64,000 bases of DNA from Polynucleobacter sp. MWH-CaK5 (GTDB taxonomy: Bacteria; Pseudomonadota; Gammaproteobacteria; Burkholderiales; Burkholderiaceae), in assembly GCF_018687615.1 (NCBI RefSeq), contig NZ_CP061299.1, forward strand, positions 806,001 through 870,000. The letters run 5' to 3'. The notes under the pieces were generated by a model that was given only the letters and a program-made list of their open reading frames with translations, had not been told where the DNA came from and did not search any database. This document shows, one piece after another, positions 58,470-64,000 of the stretch (the first letter of the stretch is position 1; each line of letters begins with the position of its first letter). The translations under genes and the position numbers were made by a program.

Positions 58470-59123
58470 ATGACTTACAGTGTTAAAGAGATCTTTTTGA
58501 CGCTTCAGGGCGAAGGTGCTCACGCTGGTCGTGCGGCAGTTTTTTGCCGTTTTAGCGGATGTAATCTCTGGTCTGGTCGAGAAGAAGATCGCGCTACGGC
58601 TGTTTGCCAGTTTTGCGATACGGATTTCGTTGGCACTGATGGTGAGGGTGGCGGTAAGTTTGAATCTGCAGAGCTCTTAGCCCAGGCCATCAATCAAATG
58701 TGGGGTTTTGGTGACCCGCATCACAAATATGTTGTCTTCACGGGTGGCGAGCCATTGCTACAGCTTGATGATGTTTTGATCAACGCTCTTCATGCACATG
58801 GTTTTAAGATTGCTATTGAAACCAATGGCACGATCCGAGTACCGGCCGGAATCGATTGGATTTGCGTGAGCCCCAAGCATGGCTCAGATTTAGTTCAAGT
58901 CCAAGGCGATGAACTTAAATTGGTCATCCCTCAAGCTGGACATGCAGGGCAGCTGCCTCAATTATTGGCTCGTTTTGAAAAGATGTCGTTCAAGCATCAT
59001 TTTTTACAGGCTCTAGATGGCCCAAATAAAGAAGCCAATACAGAATTAGCCATTAAAATCTGTCAGTCACGCCCTTTATGGCGTTTAAGCACTCAAACAC
59101 ACAAGTTATTAGGTATTCGCTAG
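58470..59123 (+). CDS. queE: 7-carboxy-7-deazaguanine synthase
   Basis: A radical SAM enzyme that rearranges 6-carboxytetrahydropterin to CDG in queuosine/preQ0 synthesis. It begins with the family motif YSVKEIFLTLQGEGAHAGRA. The cluster cysteines are C31, C46 and C49, that is CX14CX2C, the variant described in Burkholderia QueE, in place of CX3CX2C. Further blocks are VFTGGEPLLQLD (SAM contact), IAIETNGTI, ICVSPKH and DELKLVIP. Length 217 is as expected. It is 50 bases after the radical SAM gene and 12 before queD, its pathway predecessor. Confidence 0.96.
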   Translation: MTYSVKEIFLTLQGEGAHAGRAAVFCRFSGCNLWSGREEDRATAVCQFCDTDFVGTDGEGGGKFESAELLAQAINQMWGFGDPHHKYVVFTGGEPLLQLDDVLINALHAHGFKIAIETNGTIRVPAGIDWICVSPKHGSDLVQVQGDELKLVIPQAGHAGQLPQLLARFEKMSFKHHFLQALDGPNKEANTELAIKICQSRPLWRLSTQTHKLLGIR

Positions 59124-59135
59124 GCAAGCGCGATC

Positions 59136-59588
59136 ATGAATAAGAAAATTGAAATCACCCGTAAATTAGAGTTCGACGCTGGTCATCGCATACCGCACCA
59201 TGATGGCCATTGCCGTCATATTCACGGGCACCGCTATGTGATTGAAGTCACTTTGATGGGTAATGTGTTGAATCATCAAGGTCATGGTGATGATGGCATG
59301 GTTTTGGATTTTGGCGATATCAAAAAAATCACCAATGATGCCATTGTTCAACAATGGGACCACGCCTTTTTAGTAGCCAAAGAGGATGTGGCTTTGGTTA
59401 ATTTCTTGGCCACCATCCCTGGCCACAAAACTGTTGTCATGAACTCCATCCCAACGGTTGAAAATTTGGCCCAAGAAGCATTTGCCACTTTAGATCCGAT
59501 TTTTAAAGACAGATTTGGCGGTCGCTTGAATCTCAGTCGTTTGCGTCTATACGAAACTCCTAATTGCTGGGCAGATGTTCATGCCTAA
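59136..59588 (+). CDS. queD: 6-carboxy-5,6,7,8-tetrahydropterin synthase
   Basis: Makes the QueE substrate from dihydroneopterin triphosphate. Zinc ligands H17 (FDAGHRIP), H30 and H32 (HIHGHRY) and the catalytic C26 (in GHCRHIHGH) are visible, as are MVLDFGDIKK, QQWDHAFL (catalytic Asp-His) and the pterin anchor YETPNCWADV. SIPTVENLAQ is also typical. Length 150 is slightly longer than the E. coli protein. It overlaps tadA by 14 bases. Confidence 0.96.
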   Translation: MNKKIEITRKLEFDAGHRIPHHDGHCRHIHGHRYVIEVTLMGNVLNHQGHGDDGMVLDFGDIKKITNDAIVQQWDHAFLVAKEDVALVNFLATIPGHKTVVMNSIPTVENLAQEAFATLDPIFKDRFGGRLNLSRLRLYETPNCWADVHA

Positions 59589-60045
59589 TGAGCAAGATGC
59601 AGAGTTCATGAAGATGGCTCTGATGCAAGCTCATCTTGCGCGCGACGCTGGCGAGGTTCCAGTAGGGGCTGTTCTTGTGGCAAACCAGCAAGTCATTGCC
59701 ACTGGACATAATCAGCCCATCGGTCATCATGATCCCAGTGCCCACGCTGAGATTGTGACTTTGAAAGCTGCTGGTGCAGCTTTAGGTAATTACAGATTGC
59801 CTGAAACAACCCTTTACGTTACCTTAGAGCCTTGCATGATGTGTTGTGGTGCCATCATGCACGCCAGGGTCTCTCGATTAGTTTATGGTGCATCTGATGC
59901 TAAAACAGGTTGTGTGCACAGTGTCATGAAGCTCTTTGACAATACCCAGCTAAATCACCATACAATGGTTGAAGGTGGCGTGTTGGCAGATGAATGCGCT
60001 CAAGTATTGAAAGATTTTTTTAAAGAACGCAGAACTAAAGCTTGA
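59575..60045 (+). CDS. tadA: tRNA-specific adenosine deaminase
   Basis: Deaminates A34 to inosine in tRNA-Arg(ACG). The zinc and catalytic residues are in the deaminase motifs H57-A-E59 (SAHAEIVTL) and P-C87-MM-C90 (TLEPCMMCCGAIMHAR). The N-terminal EVPVGAVLV and the C-terminal DAKTGCVHSV and NHHTMVEGGVLADEC complete the TadA pattern. Length 156 is normal. Two starts six bases apart (59575, 59581) are possible, both within queD. Its coupling to queDE groups three tRNA-modification genes in one unit. Confidence 0.96.
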   Translation: MFMPNEQDAEFMKMALMQAHLARDAGEVPVGAVLVANQQVIATGHNQPIGHHDPSAHAEIVTLKAAGAALGNYRLPETTLYVTLEPCMMCCGAIMHARVSRLVYGASDAKTGCVHSVMKLFDNTQLNHHTMVEGGVLADECAQVLKDFFKERRTKA

Positions 60046-60100
60046 TTAAAAAATTCAATAAGTAAATTTAGATAGCTAAACAAGTAAACAAATACGTTTT

Positions 60101-61024
60101 ATGAAACTTCACCTCATCGCTCCTTCAGGATCATTGCCAGACCCTCAGGTTTTGGCCAATGGTGAGGCTTGGTTTAAAAAGCAGGGCATTGAGGTTAAAA
60201 ATCTTGCGTGCGGTAATAGACAATTTCAGCGATTTGCAGGCACCGATCAAGAACGTTTGGATGAGATCAATCAGTTAGTCAATCTCTCACCTGATCATGT
60301 GGTGATGTCTTTGCGTGGTGGCTATGGATTAAGCCGCTTGCTAGATCGAATCGATTGGCAGGGGATCGCCAAGCAAGTCAAACAAGGTTTAAAAATTGTT
60401 GGTCACAGTGACTTCACAGCTTTTAATTTAGGCTTGTTTGCTAAGACGGGCGCCCCTAGTTTTGCTGGCCCAATGTTCAGCTATGACTTCTGTGGTGATG
60501 TATCTGAACTGACCTGGAAACATTTTCAAGAGGCGATGACCAAGTCATCGATTGAGATTGAAGTGGTCGCCCCGCAAGTCATATCCTCATCGATTGGTAT
60601 TACTGCTGATGACAAAGCTATTCTATGGGGTGGCAATCTCACGATGTTGACTTCACTCTTAGGCACGGAGTTCTTTCCTTCCAAAGATCAAGTCAAGGGT
60701 GGCATTCTGTTCATCGAAGACGTGAATGAACACCCTTACAGAATAGAGCGCATGCTTCATCAATTGATTGATACTGGTTATTTGGGTCAACAAAAAGCTG
60801 TATTGATGGGTGATGTTTCATCCTATCGCTTAAGTGATGTGGATCGTGGCTATGACCTCAATGCAGCCATTGACTCGATCAGACTGCGATTAGGCAAGCA
60901 AACTCCAATATTGACTGGCTTGGCCTTTGGGCATTGTCCTGACAAGCTAACTCTACCAGTAGGTCGCTATGCCAGCCTCTCGGCTTCATCAGATGCTTTC
61001 ATTTTGAAGGCAAATTGCGCCTGA
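60101..61024 (+). CDS. ldcA: LD-carboxypeptidase (muramoyltetrapeptide carboxypeptidase, S66)
   Basis: Removes the terminal D-Ala from cytoplasmic murein tetrapeptides so they can be recycled. The S66 triad is seen as S103 in IVGHSDFTAFNL, E206 in GILFIEDVNEHPYRIERML and H278 in GLAFGHCPDKLTLPVG. MSLRGGYGLSRLLDRIDW and WGGNLTMLTSLLGTEFFP are also conserved. No signal peptide is seen, which fits cytoplasmic action. Length 307 is normal. It lies 55 bases downstream of tadA with an AT-rich gap. Confidence 0.95.
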   Translation: MKLHLIAPSGSLPDPQVLANGEAWFKKQGIEVKNLACGNRQFQRFAGTDQERLDEINQLVNLSPDHVVMSLRGGYGLSRLLDRIDWQGIAKQVKQGLKIVGHSDFTAFNLGLFAKTGAPSFAGPMFSYDFCGDVSELTWKHFQEAMTKSSIEIEVVAPQVISSSIGITADDKAILWGGNLTMLTSLLGTEFFPSKDQVKGGILFIEDVNEHPYRIERMLHQLIDTGYLGQQKAVLMGDVSSYRLSDVDRGYDLNAAIDSIRLRLGKQTPILTGLAFGHCPDKLTLPVGRYASLSASSDAFILKANCA

Positions 61025-61115
61025 TTCAGGTCTTGCAGCAGTTTCTCGGCTTTACCCCCATGGATTGGTTAAAATAGACGACTTTGGTCCTCTCACACTT
61101 TTACAGGCTAATAAC

Positions 61116-62723
61116 GTGCTTTCAGCAGCAAATATCACCATGCAGTTCGGGGCGAAGCCCTTATTTGAAAACATTTCAGTCAAATTCGGTGGCGGTAATC
61201 GCTATGGTTTGATTGGTGCAAATGGTTGTGGCAAGTCCACATTCATGAAAATCCTTGGTTCGGATCTTGAGCCGTCAGCCGGTAACGTTTCTTTAGAGCC
61301 AAATATTCGCTTGGGTAAATTGCGCCAGGATCAGTTTGCCTATGAAGATAAGCGTGTGTTAGATGTGGTGATGATGGGCCATGAAGACATGTGGAATGCA
61401 GCGGCTGAGCGTGATGCGCTTTATGCCAATCCAGATGCCACAGATGAAGATTACATGCGTGCAGCAGAACTAGAGACTAAGTTTGCTGAGTACGGTGGTT
61501 ACACAGCAGAAGCCAGAGCAGGGGAGTTGCTTTTAGGTATCGGCATTCCGACTGAGCAACACAATGGCCCAATGAGTGAAGTAGCTCCTGGTTGGAAATT
61601 GCGTGTACTTTTGGCTCAAGCATTGTTTTCTGATCCAGATGTATTGTTGCTCGATGAGCCAACCAACAACTTGGACATTCACTCGATTCATTGGTTGGAA
61701 GATATTCTGAACGCCAGAAACAGCACGATGATCATCATTTCTCACGATCGTCACTTTTTGAACGCTGTTTGTTCACACATGGCCGACATGGACTTCGGCA
61801 CATTGACGGTCTATCCAGGCAATTACGATTCATACATGTTGGCTTCGATGCAAGCCAGAAGCCAGCAGTTGGCAAACAATGCCAAGGCCAAAGAAAAGAT
61901 TGAAGAACTTCAAGCCTTTGTGCGCCGATTCTCTGCGAATGCTTCTAAAGCACGTCAAGCAACCTCTCGCCAACGTCAGTTAGAGAAAATTGAAGTGGCT
62001 GAAATCAAACCATCTTCAAGACAAAATCCATTCATTCGTTTTGAGTTTGAAAAGAAATTACACAACATCGTTGTTGAATGTGATGCTTTGAGCAAAACTT
62101 ATGAACGCAATATTTTCAAGAACTTCAAGTTGATGATTCGCCCTGGCGAAAAAGTTGCCATCATTGGTGAAAACGGCGCTGGTAAAACAACATTATTGAA
62201 ATCAATTTTGAGTGAAAAGTTTGGCGGTATCGCAGTTGATGCTGGCACAGTGAAGTGGTCAGAGAATGCTGATGTGGGCTATATGCCTCAAGATACCAGC
62301 GAGTGTTTCCCGCAAGACATGACTTTGTTGGAGTGGATGGGGCAGTGGGGCAAGCCGGGTGATGATGATCAAATCATCAGGGGCACATTAGGCCGCTTGC
62401 TGTTCTCTGGCAACGATATTGGTAAGTCAGTGCGTGTGATTTCTGGTGGTGAAAAAGGTCGCATGATCTGGGGCAAGCTCATGCTTCAGAAGCACAACAT
62501 CTTAGCGATGGACGAGCCTACCAACCACATGGACATGGAATCGATTGAAAGCTTGCAAACATCTTTGGAAAAATATGATGGCACAGTGATCTTTGTTTCT
62601 CATGACCGTGAATTCATCACAGGTTTGGCAACAAGAATTCTAGAAATCAGAACAGATGGAACGGTGGCAGAATTTGAGGGCTCTTATGAAGAGTACTTGG
62701 CGAGCCAATCGATCGAAGGTTAA
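61116..62723 (+). CDS. ybiT: ABC-F family ATPase, YbiT type
   Basis: A soluble tandem ABC ATPase of the ABC-F group, which binds the ribosomal E site and assists stalled or poorly translating ribosomes. The first cassette has Walker A GLIGANGCGKST, the signature region PMSEVAPGWKLRVLLAQALF, and Walker B VLLLDEPTNNLDI. The interdomain linker (about 235-320) is charged, with FSANASKARQATSRQRQLEK. The second cassette has IIGENGAGKTTL, ISGGEKGRMIWGK and ILAMDEPTNHMDMESIE. GTG 61116 is preferred to TTG 61065: homologues begin at LSAANITMQFGAKPLFEN. The 535 residues suit YbiT. No transmembrane domain. Confidence 0.93.
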   Translation: MLSAANITMQFGAKPLFENISVKFGGGNRYGLIGANGCGKSTFMKILGSDLEPSAGNVSLEPNIRLGKLRQDQFAYEDKRVLDVVMMGHEDMWNAAAERDALYANPDATDEDYMRAAELETKFAEYGGYTAEARAGELLLGIGIPTEQHNGPMSEVAPGWKLRVLLAQALFSDPDVLLLDEPTNNLDIHSIHWLEDILNARNSTMIIISHDRHFLNAVCSHMADMDFGTLTVYPGNYDSYMLASMQARSQQLANNAKAKEKIEELQAFVRRFSANASKARQATSRQRQLEKIEVAEIKPSSRQNPFIRFEFEKKLHNIVVECDALSKTYERNIFKNFKLMIRPGEKVAIIGENGAGKTTLLKSILSEKFGGIAVDAGTVKWSENADVGYMPQDTSECFPQDMTLLEWMGQWGKPGDDDQIIRGTLGRLLFSGNDIGKSVRVISGGEKGRMIWGKLMLQKHNILAMDEPTNHMDMESIESLQTSLEKYDGTVIFVSHDREFITGLATRILEIRTDGTVAEFEGSYEEYLASQSIEG

Positions 62724-62959
62724 TCTTTTCTAACGAAGCGCATGGCAGTGGCTTCATGAGTGATGCGGGTCCAAATGACCTGCTTTTCTTCTGGAGTCAT
62801 GAAAACCCAGTTACAAACTTCAAGAGCAGTTCTTCCGCAACCTTGGCAGACTTCATCAAACAAAGTTGAGCAAATGCCAATGCAAGGAGAATCCAGATTA
62901 TCTGGGTTAATTGCTAAGGGCACAGCAGGGCTTGAATCTGGATTATTTGAGTTTGTCAT
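62720..62959 (-). CDS. DUF1289-domain small protein
   Basis: A 79-residue protein with the DUF1289 pattern: SPCIGICSTLFDEVCQGCGR with four cysteines likely to bind a metal, then TALEVCNWVFMTPEEK with the conserved W and the acidic E-EK. The function of the family is not known. The first 22 residues are low-complexity (Asn, Pro, Ser). The stop overlaps the convergent ybiT stop by four bases. It lies 25 bases downstream of the lipoprotein gene on the same strand, so the two may be co-transcribed. Confidence 0.88.
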   Translation of the reverse strand: MTNSNNPDSSPAVPLAINPDNLDSPCIGICSTLFDEVCQGCGRTALEVCNWVFMTPEEKQVIWTRITHEATAMRFVRKD

Positions 62960-62984
62960 TGGGTTTTACATGTAACTGCCGTAT

Positions 62985-63296
62985 TTATAACGCTTGGCAT
63001 TGAAGAGTTTCACTTCCTCTTGTCCAAGCACCAGTTTTAGGAATAAAACTGATAGCAGATAGTTCGGCCTTACCTGAGCAGTTTAGATCAAAATAACTGA
63101 TCGGACCTAAACTGCCACAGAAGTTGTAGTTCTGTTGATTTACCTTCATCGATGAACCTTCTAAAATCATCGTGAGTGGTTTTTCATCTGGATTACTTGG
63201 GTCTTTTTTGCAGTGCCAAGTAACGTAGTCATTTCTATCGCAGGCTGTGATGGCCAGTGATACAAGAAGATAAATAGGTAATTTTTTTAAAAACAT
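62985..63296 (-). CDS. Small predicted lipoprotein of unknown function
   Basis: I do not recognise a family. The product of about 103 residues has a basic head (MFLKKLP), a hydrophobic core and a lipobox ending ITAC (lipidated Cys about residue 19), so it should be a lipoprotein. The mature part is short and polar with four more cysteines (CKK, FCGS, NCSG, QCQA) that could form two disulfides in the periplasm. ATG 63296 is used; GTG 63302 two codons earlier is possible. Its start codon overlaps that of the divergent SprT-like gene within the palindrome CATG, so each gene's promoter must lie inside the other or the start of one is misplaced. Confidence 0.7.
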   Translation of the reverse strand: MFLKKLPIYLLVSLAITACDRNDYVTWHCKKDPSNPDEKPLTMILEGSSMKVNQQNYNFCGSLGPISYFDLNCSGKAELSAISFIPKTGAWTRGSETLQCQAL

Positions 63297-63957
63297 GTCC
63301 ACGAATATAGCTCAATCTCATACAACCCGTGAATCTTGGCTTCAGGCGGCCGTTCATTCTCTAGAACCGATTTTTTCAAAAGCTGGTTTTGCGATTCCAC
63401 CGGTCAAGGTCTCTTGTGGTTGGCCAGCTTCTAGCAGCCCAAGAACAACCCTTGGACAGTGTTGGCCAAAAGAGCGCTCTGGTGATATGGTCAATGAGAT
63501 CTTTGTTTCTCCAAAGATTGAAGATCCTGTCGAAGTGCTTGATACCTTGGTTCATGAGCTATGTCATGCGGTGGATGATTGTCACAGTGGTCACGGTGAA
63601 GACTTTAAAGAAATCGCACATTGTGTAGGTCTTGAAGGTCCAGCAAGAAGTGCGCATGCCACTGAAGAATTAACAGTGCGCTTGATGATGATTGCAGAAA
63701 GACTAGGGCAGTACCCACACAAAGCCATCGTTTTTCCACCGCCAAGAGCCAACAATACGCAAAAGGCCAAAGCCAAATGCGGGCAGTGTGGTTATGAAGT
63801 GAGCTTACTTAAGAAATGGGCCAGCATGGGTGCGCCAATATGCCCTAAAGACAATGTTCGTATGGAAGAAGTTGTTACAGACTTGATCTCTGAAACTCCA
63901 GAAGAAGAGTTTGCTCGCAAAGAGAAAGAAAAAGAGATCAAGCGCGCCGTTTGCTAG
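63295..63957 (+). CDS. SprT-like zinc metalloprotein
   Basis: A 220-residue SprT-like domain protein. The zinc-protease motif H87-E-L-C-H91 is followed by AVDDCHSGHGEDFKEIA, the typical HExxH...GHGxxF arrangement of SprT/Spartan domains. A C-terminal zinc ribbon (C162-x2-C165 in KCGQCG, then CPKDN near 183) and a Lys/Glu tail follow. E. coli SprT-like genes are poorly characterised; eukaryotic Spartan cleaves DNA-protein crosslinks, and a similar DNA role is only inference. The ATG at 63295 has a weak ribosome-binding site (AGG 15 bases upstream). It ends 43 bases before the window edge; nothing is identifiable after it. Confidence 0.85.
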   Translation: MSTNIAQSHTTRESWLQAAVHSLEPIFSKAGFAIPPVKVSCGWPASSSPRTTLGQCWPKERSGDMVNEIFVSPKIEDPVEVLDTLVHELCHAVDDCHSGHGEDFKEIAHCVGLEGPARSAHATEELTVRLMMIAERLGQYPHKAIVFPPPRANNTQKAKAKCGQCGYEVSLLKKWASMGAPICPKDNVRMEEVVTDLISETPEEEFARKEKEKEIKRAVC

Positions 63958-64000
63958 TGCAAATTAGCCAGTAGATTAGCGCTGGATCAATTCAATCTTG

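Noticed and set aside
1..64000. CRISPR arrays, rRNA operons, prophage genes, toxin-antitoxin pairs other than ratA/rnfH
   Set aside because: No spaced repeats, rRNA-like sequence, phage structural genes or further toxin-antitoxin pairs were seen.

Overview
The window looks like a chromosomal segment of a small-genome betaproteobacterium of the family Burkholderiaceae, most likely Polynucleobacter or a close freshwater relative. The reasons are the gene orders (smpB-ratA-rnfH-guaB-guaA; rpsB-tsf-pyrH-frr-uppS-cdsA-dxr-rseP-bamA-ompH-lpxD-fabZ-lpxA-lpxB-rnhB), an E3 subunit carrying its own lipoyl domain next to a phasin, a fused PabB-PabC protein, a QueE of the CX14CX2C type, and moderate GC with very tight packing. 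The genus is inferred from general knowledge; no database was searched.

Layout. 1-2.2 kb: the end of aceF and lpdA (pyruvate dehydrogenase E2/E3). 2.3-5.9 kb: a phasin with its own promoter and a candidate operator, divergent from a histone-deacetylase-like hydrolase and a DMT exporter, then a periplasmic DD-endopeptidase. 5.9-12.4 kb: a minus-strand run of an IclR regulator, pyrD, the two aminoacyl-transferases of the bacterial N-degron pathway (bpt, aat), a Nudix hydrolase, pabBC, a secreted peptidyl-prolyl isomerase and an initiator tRNA. 12.5-17.4 kb: an MBL hydrolase, kup, a small secreted charged protein and radA. 17.4-20.3 kb (minus): prmB, dapE, dapD. 20.4-27 kb: smc, zipA, ligA. 27.0-27.6 kb (minus): an alternative oxidase.

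27.8-30.4 kb is the one clearly accessory piece. It is a three-gene overlapping operon, much richer in A+T than its surroundings, encoding a divergent S-adenosylhomocysteine-hydrolase-like protein, a DMT-type membrane permease and a Nudix hydrolase. It is preceded by nested inverted repeats and ends flush against glnD. I see no transposase, integrase or tRNA at its edges. Its function is unknown to me and it is the best candidate for an undescribed system here.

30.4-33.8 kb (minus): glnD and map. 33.8-48.7 kb: the long translation/envelope cluster, starting with a promoter and a strongly structured leader before rpsB, with a terminator between tsf and pyrH, and running through isoprenoid, phospholipid, outer-membrane assembly and lipid A genes to rnhB and an rRNA/tRNA methyltransferase. 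48.7-52.0 kb: the divergent ppsR/ppsA pair (PEP synthase and its regulatory kinase). 52.1-56.5 kb: smpB (minus), ratA, rnfH, guaB, guaA. 56.5-60 kb: a cobalamin-binding-type radical SAM protein, queE, queD and tadA (tRNA modification). 60-64 kb: LD-carboxypeptidase, an ABC-F ATPase (YbiT type), a DUF1289 protein, a small lipoprotein and a SprT-like metalloprotein. No gap between genes exceeds about 300 bases. No IS element, prophage, CRISPR array or rRNA was seen. The last 43 bases hold nothing I can identify.
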